21,388 nt of DNA from Chara braunii (lineage: Eukaryota > Streptophyta > Charophyceae > Charales > Characeae): the NCBI GenBank assembly GCA_003427395.1, contig BFEA01000058.1:255582-276969 (forward strand). The letters run 5' to 3'. The first letter of the stretch is position 1; each line of letters begins with the position of its first letter. Both the position numbers and the translations under genes were made by a program. The notes under the pieces are model-generated. The model searched no databases. It was not told the origin of the DNA and saw only the letters and a program-made list of their open reading frames with translations. Below, piece by piece: positions 17,001 through 21,388 of this stretch.

Positions 17001-18970
17001 CCGCAACTTCATTGCAAAATCCAGAAGCAATTTGTTTCCAAAGTTTCTATGCTTCTTTCTGGTTCATCTCCCTTACGACATTCCAGAAAAAAATAGCAAT
17101 AAAGCTTCTCTCCGCCTTCTTATTAGCTCCGCCTCTGGCTTATCCTCCGTCGTGGCACAGCTTAGTAGCTCGGTTACCACCGTGCAAGGCTGACCCCCAA
17201 TTTCCTCCCATTGCCTACCCTAGGCTTTCTGCATGGCTCTCTCCGTTGTATGTCCACCCTCTCGCCCTTCCAACCCCTTTCTCCTGTCCCTCTTCCCTCC
17301 CGTTCCCCACTGTAGCTTTGCCTTGCAAGGAAAACTCTCCATGTACAGCCTAGACGCCATTTCGTTGTCCATCTGCATTGCCTTTTCTGAGTAGTAGTGA
17401 CAGTATCCGGTCCTCAGATGAGAAGTTGGGAACAGAGAAAACAGGAAAAGTACCTCTGCAGGTACTTCTATGACAGATGCAATGAATGTGTGACAGTAAG
17501 AATGATTCATCGTCAAACGCTGTGACCGATTCGTTGCACTAGATTGTCTCAGGCGATTACAGTTGTACTGGGTACACGCGCTTAATGGACAGGCGGATAA
17601 TATCATCAAGAACAACTCATGGGAAGCGCCAGAACACTCAGGAGAAACAGATGAACTATCACAGTTTCAACAAGCAACTGCCGACAACAGCACAGGAGTC
17701 ATCGAGCTAAGAATGTCGTTTTTTTTTTCCTTCTGTCAGAATGAATGCAATGTACAAACTTGCAACAGAATCCAAGTTTCACAACACGTAGAAAAGGGGG
17801 CCCACCTTCCAAAGCATGGAAATCTCCCGGGAAGCGGCCGAACCCCTCGCAGAACAGGTACAGAAGGATGCTGCAAGGCAAAGGAACACACGTGAACAAA
17901 AACAAATCCGATGAACTTCCTTCTTGAAGCGAGAACTAGACTTGTAATTCCAGGTCTCAGCAGAACGAAGAATGAAAACCACACGCGAACAAAAGAAATC
18001 CGATGAACTTCCTTCTTGAAGCGAGAACTAGACTTGTAATTCCAGGTCTCAGCAGAACGAAGAATGAAAACCACACAAACCCGTCGTTAGGAGTCCAGCT
18101 ACGATGTCACACTTACCTAATGTACAGCCTTAACATGAGTGATGACAGCACGAGCCCAAACATCCATTCCCCCCCCTCTAAGCACAGTGTGCAGATGACA
18201 GCCTCTAGACCTCGGCAAATCGGGAGACGTTTTATCAGTGCAGTACTACACTCTATGACACCACAACCAGATATCTTTCACATTCATTGTTCAAAATACA
18301 ATGCGTAGACAGAGAGGAACAGGGGTACTTATGCAAATCAACATCACAATGACAGTTCTTATAAGGGATCTCTCTCTAATGGCAACGGCAATACTGAGAA
18401 GCACCTCAACAACTAACCTTTGTTGAAACATAAACGGAAAACGCATCCGATTTCTTAAAATAGGTACAAGACAGGCAGGGATAACAACAACACCCCCTCA
18501 AACAATGTTATGTACGTCACCCCCCACAGCCACACATACGAAGATAATGTGTCACTAGACAGACTACCATGGCCACATGATCCCTTGCAACTGAATGCCT
18601 GGATATGAGAACATACACACACACTGGTTGTCCCTGCCTGAGTGGGAGTGGGAGTGTAGAGTGGGTTTCACGCTAGTGATATGAAACATTCTGCCCATGT
18701 CCATCAGGGCTCTGATTAGACAAAATCTGCTACGATCTCAAGGGTGGATTAGTCCTTGTCCATCAGTCATCCAAAGTCTGATGAAACCGTCCGCCGCAGC
18801 CACCCCCTTTCTTATGCAGTTCATTTAGCGAATACAAGACACTGGGTGAACATACAAAAATCAAGGTTCAAGGGATAATAATTATTAATAAAGCACAAAG
18901 GCATTATCATCTGTATCTTACCGGCTGAAAGTGCCGAATCTCAAGAAGCTTCCCCAACTGCAGACGATCA
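2522..18970 (-). CDS. DUF936-family plant protein, multi-exon gene, both ends incomplete
   Basis: This entry gives the gene as a whole; the exons follow separately. Eight exons (18970-18922, 17870-17806, 14349-14037, 13851-13690, 12407-12291, 9905-9480, 4629-4360, 2613-2522) total 1494 nt, about 498 codons. Every proposed border is GT-AG and every join keeps the reading phase. Two blocks identify the family (PF06075, plant protein of unknown function). The first is an N-terminal block reading [14 protein letters not shown], then [13 protein letters not shown], then PCFGRPEELG across three exons. The second is a C-terminal block reading [14 protein letters not shown] followed by [20 protein letters not shown] across an intron. 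Between them is a Ser/Pro-rich, poorly conserved linker, as is usual in this family. Introns range from 185 to 4850 nt. No biochemical role can be read from the sequence. The first ~75 residues and the end after 2522 are missing, so the gene is partial as annotated. Family assignment is strong; some inner borders are less sure. Confidence 0.85.
2684..2755 (+). pseudogene. short U6 snRNA-like fragment
   Basis: AAGATTAGCATGGCC (15 bases, 2711-2725) is identical to the conserved core of U6 snRNA just after the ACAGAGA box. The downstream bases follow the U6 order only loosely and the ACAGAGA box itself is not preserved. There is no 5' end, 3' T-run or promoter, so at best this is a relic. A chance match is possible. 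Confidence 0.35.
2945..2983. repeat. ATGT-type repeat, partly palindromic
   Basis: Alternating ACATG and TATG units begin ACACATGTATGTATG and end TACATGTGT, so the ends are complementary. Confidence 0.85.
3926..3948. repeat. inverted repeat, 9-bp arms
   Basis: GTTCATGCT and AGCATGAAC are separated by 5 bp. Function unknown. Confidence 0.8.
4360..4629 (-). CDS. DUF936 gene exon H (start of C-terminal conserved domain)
   Basis: The exon is 270 nt, exactly 90 codons, phase 0 at both ends. The acceptor is AATTTTTCCAG|GTC, with an in-frame TAA just upstream in the intron. The donor is GGACAG|GTCAGT. It encodes a basic start ([20 protein letters not shown]), a Ser-rich stretch and then [16 protein letters not shown]. 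The last part corresponds to the family pattern W-x-x-LP-x-x-L-x-x-LGK that opens the C-terminal helical domain. The helix continues without a gap in exon I. Confidence 0.85.
4889..5090. repeat. CA-rich microsatellite block
   Basis: The block is an irregular (CA)n with interspersed CCC, CGG and TA units. It includes a pure run at about 4979-5009. It produces spurious Cys/Val-rich frames on the minus strand. Confidence 0.95.
5395..5575 (-). repeat. poly(A)-ended unit on the minus strand, possible SINE
   Basis: A T21 run (5395-5415) would be the poly(A) tail of a unit read on the minus strand. Upstream in that direction are TTTTCGAATCC, resembling a pol III B box, and self-complementary CCGGA/TCCGG and GATCGGGATC motifs (5528-5563). 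No A box was found, so the SINE reading is only a suggestion. Confidence 0.35.
5576..5700 (+). repeat. dispersed repeat (ATTCTGGGGAGCG family), copy 1
   Basis: A T-run and an A-rich stretch ending AAACAG are followed by CTATTCTGGGGAGCGTCAGC, GGTTCCTATTCCACCGGCAA and TTTACATGG. The reverse complement of 9297-9426 gives the same order with CCATTCTGGGGAGCGTAAGT and ATTCCTTTCCACCGACAA. The two copies lie in opposite orientation on either side of the LINE. The element type is not recognised. Confidence 0.75.
5740..5850. repeat. 111-bp foldback element, copy B
   Basis: The arms share CCCGAATACA and CGTACGGTCAT. The left arm is at 5740-5786 and the right arm at about 5803-5850. It aligns with copy A along its whole length, including the loop (CTCAGCCC against TTCAGTCT). 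The core differs as CGTACGGT here and CGCCCGGT in copy A, in both arms, meaning paired changes. Confidence 0.8.
6002..6319 (+). pseudogene. LINE ORF2 fragment, start of reverse transcriptase
   Basis: This frame encodes [32 protein letters not shown] and [12 protein letters not shown], the block just before the RT fingers. An in-frame TGA lies upstream at 5987. In the shifted frame the sequence KRDEKIKG continues the homology upstream, implying a one-base indel. The frame fails at about 6290 in an A-run (ctaaaaaagg), after which the homology moves to another frame. Confidence 0.8.
6300..6564 (+). pseudogene. LINE ORF2 fragment, RT fingers
   Basis: This frame encodes [20 protein letters not shown], then [20 protein letters not shown] and [19 protein letters not shown]. 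These are the conserved RT block with NYRPISLL and the block before motif A. It ends at a TGA at 6562, where a one-base shift leads into the next fragment. Confidence 0.85.
6561..7163 (+). pseudogene. LINE ORF2 fragment, RT palm with intact catalytic Asp residues
   Basis: The 200-codon stretch carries motif A (FFDFKKAY; the first Asp is catalytic), motif B ([13 protein letters not shown]), motif C (FADDLTVLI) and the following NWGKTEG and [10 protein letters not shown] blocks. The usual KAYDRV after motif A reads KAYGQA here, a decay mark outside the catalytic residues. It ends in a TAA at 7161 shortly after a frameshift near 7145. Confidence 0.9.
7147..7312 (+). pseudogene. LINE ORF2 fragment, RT thumb
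   Basis: The frame gives [16 protein letters not shown] and [20 protein letters not shown], the usual region after the FLGI block. It ends at a TAA at 7310; [15 protein letters not shown] continues the homology in the next frame. Confidence 0.75.
7291..8346 (+). pseudogene. LINE ORF2 fragment, connector region
   Basis: This is the longest open stretch in the window (341 codons from 7321). It begins [12 protein letters not shown] and contains [20 protein letters not shown], the characteristic block (W...C.PK..GGLGI) after the LINE RT. The rest is poorly conserved. The ORF ends at 8346, where [16 protein letters not shown] in the next frame continues the protein. Confidence 0.85.
8342..9094 (+). 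pseudogene. LINE ORF2 fragment, C-terminal zinc-ribbon
   Basis: One frame runs from [12 protein letters not shown] through an in-frame TGA at 8501 to a tail that ends at 9094. The zf-RVT-like signature [19 protein letters not shown] is followed by [10 protein letters not shown], which marks the end of plant LINE ORF2 proteins. After the stop at 9094 the 3' untranslated part cannot be delimited. Confidence 0.85.
9297..9426 (-). repeat. dispersed repeat (ATTCTGGGGAGCG family), copy 2
   Basis: This is the inverted partner of 5576-5700, about 200 bp past the LINE ORF end. It contains a T15 run (9384-9398) and an A10 run (9404-9413). Confidence 0.75.
9480..9905 (-). CDS. DUF936 gene exon F (large central exon)
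   Basis: The exon is 426 nt, exactly 142 codons, phase 0 at both ends. The acceptor is GGGATTTGCCTCCAG|AAT and the donor CCG|GTATGT. The product is acidic at first ([20 protein letters not shown]), then Ser-rich and basic ([38 protein letters not shown]). This matches the low-complexity Ser/Arg linker that separates the two conserved parts of DUF936 proteins. The open frame continues upstream to 9953 and would begin with a hydrophobic, signal-peptide-like stretch; that part overlaps the acceptor and is more likely intron. The downstream intron carries the LINE. Confidence 0.75.
10083..10097. repeat. left target-site duplication of the U2 retroposon
   Basis: AGCACCACAAAGACA abuts the first U2 base. 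The partner AGCACTGCTACGACA (10203-10217) abuts the end of the A-run. 11 of 15 positions match. Confidence 0.6.
10098..10202 (+). pseudogene. retroposed 5' half of U2 snRNA with poly(A) tail
   Basis: The sequence starts ATACCTTTCTCGGCCTTTTG, the exact U2 5' end, and continues through GATCAAGTG and CATATCTGAT to the stem-loop IIb region. By comparison with the conserved plant U2 known to me, about 80 of 93 positions agree. The branch-site pairing segment GTAGTA is mutated (GTTGCA) and the Sm site and 3' half are missing, so it is not a functional U2 gene. An uninterrupted A-run of about 15-17 begins at 10187. Flanking 15-mers at 10083-10097 and 10203-10217 match at 11 of 15 positions, abutting the U2 5' end and the tail exactly, as expected for an aged target-site duplication. 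Confidence 0.88.
10203..10217. repeat. right target-site duplication of the U2 retroposon
   Basis: This is the partner of 10083-10097. It shares the first five bases AGCAC and the last four GACA, with four mismatches between. Confidence 0.6.
10631..10800. repeat. diverged tandem repeat of about 90 bp
   Basis: ATCGTTCAGATACTTAGTTA... (10632) and ATCGTTCATATACTTAACTA... (10724) continue in parallel to the shared CTCACATCTCA and ACAATCGAACTGA. Confidence 0.85.
10973..11172. repeat. nested diverged repeats
   Basis: CAGGTATGAAACCAACTCTC (10973) recurs as CAGGTATGAAATATGAAGCC plus AACTCTGATTCCCATCC (11136). Inside, TGTGAATGG...CTTTCTG occurs twice (11069-11086, 11096-11113). Confidence 0.8.
12291..12407 (-). 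CDS. DUF936 gene exon E (central linker)
   Basis: The exon is 117 nt, exactly 39 codons, phase 0 at both ends. The acceptor is CTGTGACCCAG|GAC and the donor a near-consensus TCG|GTAAGC. It encodes [19 protein letters not shown] and ends [10 protein letters not shown]. First codon positions are G in 17 of 39 codons. Neighbouring exons D and F also have phase 0 borders, so it joins cleanly to both. Confidence 0.7.
12621..12740. repeat. two 60-bp repeats
   Basis: Copies start TTGATGAAGAACAG (12621) and TTGACGAAGAACAG (12681). The period is a multiple of three and the frame is open, but most differences between copies change amino acids. Confidence 0.9.
13291..13466. repeat. diverged tandem repeat of 85-95 bp
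   Basis: CGTCACCGAGGACAGCA (13291) and CGTCACCGAGGACGGCA (13376) are each followed by CACACATCCCAAACG[A/G]CCAAG. The second copy has a small insertion. Confidence 0.85.
13690..13851 (-). CDS. DUF936 gene exon D (central region)
   Basis: The exon is 162 nt, exactly 54 codons, phase 0 at both ends. The acceptor is GTAACACAG|GCG and the donor AGG|GTTAGT. An alternative acceptor CCAACAG at 13870 would add six codons in the same frame. The product includes [15 protein letters not shown], then [11 protein letters not shown], then [14 protein letters not shown]. Codons show the G-rich first position typical of coding DNA. I cannot tie this stretch to a named domain; it sits where DUF936 proteins have a variable linker. 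Confidence 0.6.
14037..14349 (-). CDS. DUF936 gene exon C (end of N-terminal domain, Ser/Pro linker)
   Basis: The exon opens with one base plus [20 protein letters not shown], then continues to a tail rich in Ser, Pro and Thr (for example [18 protein letters not shown]). The acceptor is excellent: a pyrimidine-rich run ending GTCTTCAG at 14350. The preceding exon ends in phase 2 and this one supplies the missing base, giving Arg-Pro-Glu-Glu-Leu, as in the family. The 3' border is less certain. AAT|GTGCGG (exon end 14037) gives 313 nt and the phase 0 needed by exon D. A stronger-looking GTACAC at 14047 would give the wrong phase. The frame stays open to 13857, so read-through is possible. Confidence 0.75.
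15369..15553. repeat. 17-bp minisatellite, 11 units, two subtypes
   Basis: Unit starts are at 15369, 15386, 15403, 15420, 15438, 15455, 15472, 15489, 15506, 15523 and 15540. The first units read GGTTCGTTTTTTGGACC; later ones read GGTTCCTTTTTCGGACT. One unit is 18 bp. Imperfect inverted flanks GCACAGTGCACCC (left) and GGGGTGCACACTGCAC (right) bracket the array. Confidence 0.95.
16325..16382. repeat. 29-bp tandem duplication
   Basis: Copies at 16325-16353 and 16354-16382 (ACAAAAATATATCAA...) differ at one base. Confidence 0.95.
16835..16907 (-). pseudogene. tRNA-like sequence (tRNA pseudogene or SINE head)
   Basis: The 73-nt minus-strand sequence begins GCGCTTG and ends TGGGCGC plus A. The two ends pair over all seven positions, counting G-U pairs. 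A box-like TGGCTGGATGG follows directly, and a B box GTTTGAATCC sits about 35 nt further on, the normal tRNA spacing. The T-stem pairs poorly and the anticodon arm is ambiguous (a TAGCT/AACTA stem with one mismatch would give a TGA anticodon), so it is probably not a working tRNA. No T-run terminator follows. Confidence 0.6.
17806..17870 (-). CDS. DUF936 gene exon B ([13 protein letters not shown] motif)
   Basis: The exon is 65 nt. It encodes [16 protein letters not shown] followed by FPCFG and ends with two bases (AG) of a split codon. The family-typical sequence here is P-V-P-[IV]-L-R-G-V-R-P-[LV]-P-G-R-H-P-C-V-G, so this exon alone identifies the family. The acceptor is a good TTTGCCTTGCAG at 17871 and up; the donor is GGAAG|GTGGGC. 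The split AG joins to the A that opens exon C, giving Arg and the continuation RPEELG, which matches the conserved T/R-P-E-D/E stretch after the Cys-x-Gly. A 92-bp tandem duplication begins about 16 bp upstream of its acceptor. Confidence 0.9.
17871..18921 (-). other. intron A-B of the DUF936 gene
   Basis: 1051 nt, GTAAGA to TTGCAG. Its 3' part contains two 92-bp tandem copies (about 17887-17978 and 17979-18070) with the start of a third. No coding segment was recognised in the remainder. A short open stretch ending at a GTTAGT near 18417 has no family match. Confidence 0.65.
17887..18076. repeat. 92-bp tandem duplication next to exon B
   Basis: Two nearly identical copies (period 92, shared GATGAACTTCCTTCTTGAAG) are followed by the first bases of a third. 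They lie directly upstream of the exon B acceptor in the gene's orientation. Confidence 0.95.
18922..18970 (-). CDS. DUF936 gene exon A (N-terminal domain, LQLGK block)
   Basis: The exon encodes [19 protein letters not shown]936 proteins have a corresponding LSDKLQLGQ-like stretch directly before the VPVLRGVRP motif. The donor is CCG|GTAAGA, with GT at 18921-18920, and falls on a codon boundary. The start at 18970 uses the acceptor TTCTAG and leaves one base to complete a codon begun in an upstream exon (T after the join, which would give Ser if the upstream exon ends in TC). The reading frame is open further upstream, so the 5' border could lie higher. The upstream exon was not found. Confidence 0.75.
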
Positions 18971-19290
18971 CTAGAACCAATGTGCGACTCAAAGTTAGAC
19001 CCAGATTTTATCCATCAAACGACACAAACTTCTGTGACACCATGTTTCTTCTTTCCATGCTTCTTCTTTCTCTTCTTTTTCTCCCTCTCCTTCCTCCTCT
19101 TCGTCTTTGGAACTACAAACATGAGAGCAGGCAAAAGACCGCCAGCTTTGCAGAATTTTCAGTTCAGTGCACCTGGTCTATTCCATATTCATCCACTTCA
19201 AACCACAGCAGCACAGCTGAAACAACAACACGGGATGCACCTGCCGAACATAATAAACACAATGCAAGCCGTCCACACAGTAGATCCTCA

Positions 19291-19386
19291 GATCACCGAT
19301 TGTGAAGATAGACAAATAGCCAAGTTAATGGTACGGTAGATCACCGATTGTGAAGATAGACAAATAGCCAAGTTAATGGTATGGTA
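19291..19386. repeat. 48-bp tandem duplication
   Basis: Copies at 19291-19338 and 19339-19386 (GATCACCGATTGTGAAGATA...) differ at one base. Confidence 0.95.
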
Positions 19387-19569
19387 CTGGAGTTTGCGGA
19401 ATAGGAGGATCCATGGCTACGAGGCTGTGCTGTTCTGTGTTACAAAAGAAACTATAGAAAAGAAAATGTAATAGCCCAGGACCTCCGGAACCTCAAAGGA
19501 GCAGCAGTGGTACGTTCACCACATCTGGCGTAAGAGGTGAAAGGAACAAGTACGTCTGAGTCATGGCTA

Positions 19570-19905
19570 AAAAAAATAGCTAGGCTGGTCCCCAGGCCGG
19601 GCGGCAACCTGGTCGTCGCCCCCCCGGGGGCGGGGGCGGCTGCCCGCCTGGCCTGTTGTCCTGCCCAGTTGGCCACCCGGCAACCCCAGTGTTCCAATGG
19701 TTTTCGGCGCAGGGGGGCTTTTCACCCCCAAAGAAGGCCGTCCAGGCCGGGGGGGGGAAAATGGGATCCGGTAGGCCCGATTTCACCGGTTTCAAATCGG
19801 GACCGATCTGGGCCGTCAATCTCAAAGATCGACAGCCCAGATGGGCCGCGATGTGAAATGGATGAGGGCGGGCCTACCCGCCCCCCTTCCCTCCCCCGCA
19901 CGACA
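19570..19905. other. GC-rich block with a cluster of hairpins
   Basis: This is the most GC-rich stretch of the window. It contains CCCGATTT...AAATCGGG (about 19777-19802), ATCTGGGC...GCCCAGAT (about 19807-19843), GGGCGGGCCTACCCGCCC (about 19867-19884) and CCCCCGGGGG (19621-19630). No coding function is apparent. It could be a CpG-island-like promoter zone of the minus-strand gene or a transposon end. Confidence 0.5.
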
Positions 19906-20039
19906 CATCGCTCCACCCGTCACCATTCCGCGACAGCAAGTCCGACGAATCCCACCAACTCCCGCCATCGCCCGCCAACAGAAGCCATCGCGGTCCCCCA
20001 CCAGCGCCAACATAAGCGGGTTCGCTGGGAGAGAGAGAG

Positions 20040-20185
20040 CTTCTTTCTTCTTCTTCTTCTTCTTCTTCTTCTTCTTCTTCTTCTTCGCCCACGTTTGAGA
20101 GCTTCTTCTTCTTCTTCTTCTTCGCACACGTTCCATGCCCCCCTGCCCCCCATCCTCCACCACCCATCTTCTTCTTCTTCTTCTT
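20040..20185. repeat. three TTC microsatellite arrays
   Basis: (TTC)n arrays at about 20040-20086, 20102-20123 and 20167-20185 are separated by C-rich spacers. They generate long Leu, Ser or Glu tracts in conceptual frames. Confidence 0.95.
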
Positions 20186-20415
20186 GGTCACCGTTTCGTG
20201 CTCCCCTGTCCACCACCCCGACCACCGTATCCATTTTTGTTTTTTTTTTTGCCGTTTGTGCAATCTGCTCCTTCGCACACCACGGGGCCGACCCTGTAAA
20301 AATGGCATCCGCGCTTAAACCACCCACTACCTTTCTCAGTGTAGGGAAAAATGGGATTATGCCTCACAGCGGTCACTCCGCATTTTTCGGAGGCCTCGAG
20401 GAGGCTCGGTAGGGA

Positions 20416-20659
20416 AGAAAAAGAAAGAAAAAATTGGGAGTCTACGGGCCCACAGTGAGGGGAAAAAAAAAACAAAAAAACTACGAACTTCGAATCCACC
20501 TACATCGGAGAGGGCCATCACAGAGGTGGAAGTCACAAGAAAACGAAAAAAAAAATTGGGAGTCTACGGGCCCACACTGAGGGGGGGAAAAGACAAAAAA
20601 AACAACGAACTTTGAATCCACCTACATCGGGGAGGGCCGTCACAGAGGTGGAAGTCACA
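20416..20659. repeat. 122-bp tandem duplication
   Basis: The unit TTGGGAGTCTACGGGCCCAC starts at 20434 and 20556. Both copies continue to GAGGTGGAAGTCACA. They differ in A- and G-run lengths and a few bases. Confidence 0.95.
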
Positions 20660-21160
20660 CCAGTGCTTTGAGGAATGTATCTGGCGACTGACTATGTGTG
20701 AAACGTGTTTGCTAAACTTTGCTGTTGTTTTTGTTTCTTTTTCTTCTTGTCGTTTGGTTTTGGTGCCCTGCCAGCGAGGCGGAGCATAGTCCACACGAGG
20801 CAACTAACTGCCTTACTCCTGTCATACTCACACTAGTACTGTAGAGTCATATACCAGATTACGATCACAGCACAAGGGATGCGTTTTTTTGTTGTTATTC
20901 GTCGTTTGTTCTTCAGCGGACACACGCCCTCACTGAGGGCACAGTCTCACTAGGACCTCATATAGAACATATCCGATGGCTAACACGGCATTAAGGAAGT
21001 TTCTTTTTGTTCCTTCTTCTTATTCTTCTTCTTTTGTTTCCTTGTTCTTTTTCGGATGTAACTACCATGAGTACCCGGAAAAAAAAAAATACAATGGGAC
21101 CCAGGCTCGGCAAAACTCGGTGTGCAGTAAAATTCAGGGTCGGCAAAAACAGGATAGGAG

Positions 21161-21189
21161 GTAGTGGTGGTTTAAACCACCACCACTAC
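21161..21189. repeat. palindrome centred on TTTAAA
   Basis: GTGGTGGTTTAAACCACCAC is a perfect 20-bp palindrome. One extra CAC unit on the right continues it to GTAG...CTAC. Confidence 0.9.
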
Positions 21190-21388
21190 ATTTCCAAGCT
21201 GTAGTCCCATTCGGGAAAATGACGTCAAACGCAAAGTCCGGGGGTCCGGGCAAGGGTAGGCAAAAACAAAACATTTGGGCCTTGTGGGCCCAATCGGAGG
21301 GGGGGGGGGGGAAAAAAACGTAGGTCTTCCGATCATCCGATCGCTCGCCACGAATGGCGCGGCCACGAAGGCGGGCCGGAGACCTATC

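Larger units (their letters stand above)
14350..17805 (-). other. intron B-C of the DUF936 gene
   Basis: 3456 nt, GTGGGC to TCTTCAG. It holds a tRNA-like sequence (16835-16907, same strand as the gene), a 17-bp minisatellite (15369-15553) and a 29-bp two-copy tandem repeat (16325-16382). Several open frames in it (for example 15013-15663) are produced by the minisatellite or by chance. Confidence 0.65.
18971..21388. other. 5' flank or first introns of the DUF936 gene
   Basis: The segment holds the 48-bp and 122-bp duplications, the GC-rich hairpin block, TTC arrays, a G-run near 21298-21312 and the 21161 palindrome. No exon for the missing N-terminus was recognised, and none of the long frames here looks like protein. 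Confidence 0.5.

Noticed and set aside
18417-18470. A minus-strand stretch resembling the family's YLKVSDSSHATYVSL block
   Set aside because: It lies downstream of exon A in gene order, while this block must precede exon A. The similarity is weak.
19537-20412. A 291-codon plus-strand frame
   Set aside because: It runs through GC-rich hairpins and TTC microsatellites, giving Leu and Ser tracts. It has no domain and no coding-like codon pattern.

Overview
The window is eukaryotic nuclear DNA from the green plant lineage. It carries no bacterial-style operons. Its backbone is one interrupted gene on the minus strand, read from right to left, whose exons lie between about 18.97 kb and 2.52 kb. 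Eight exons fit together by reading phase with GT-AG borders. Their product carries the signature of the plant DUF936 family (Pfam PF06075): [13 protein letters not shown] in the N-terminal domain, and a C-terminal W[21 protein letters not shown] segment. This family is known from land plants and their algal relatives. The large repeat-filled introns suggest a large-genome streptophyte, for example a charophyte alga. The species call is inference.

Layout from gene 5' to 3' (falling coordinates). 21388-18971 is the 5' flank or a first intron, with a GC-rich hairpin cluster, TTC microsatellites and two duplicated blocks. The start of the protein, roughly the first 75 residues by family comparison, was not found. 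The exons are 18970-18922, 17870-17806, 14349-14037, 13851-13690, 12407-12291, 9905-9480, 4629-4360 and 2613-2522. The last part of the protein downstream of 2522 is unresolved, and 1-2500 is mostly repeats.

The introns hold most of the rest. A decayed non-LTR (LINE) retrotransposon lies on the plus strand at about 5976-9094, antisense to the host gene. It keeps the reverse transcriptase catalytic motifs but has several frameshifts and a stop. A retroposed 5' half of U2 snRNA (10098-10202) ends in poly(A) and has decayed target-site duplications. A tRNA-like sequence with a fully paired acceptor stem lies at 16835-16907, minus strand. Two copies of a 111-bp foldback element (1259-1369, 5740-5850) and two inverted copies of a second dispersed repeat (5576-5700, 9297-9426) are present. 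There is also a 17-bp minisatellite and many two-copy tandem duplications of 29-122 bp.

Together this looks like an old, probably functional housekeeping-type plant gene whose introns have been colonised by retroelements and small-RNA-derived retroposons. I did not find a defence system, a CRISPR array or a prokaryotic mobile element. The most unusual items are the U2-derived retroposon, the foldback family and the prevalence of recent two-copy tandem duplications.
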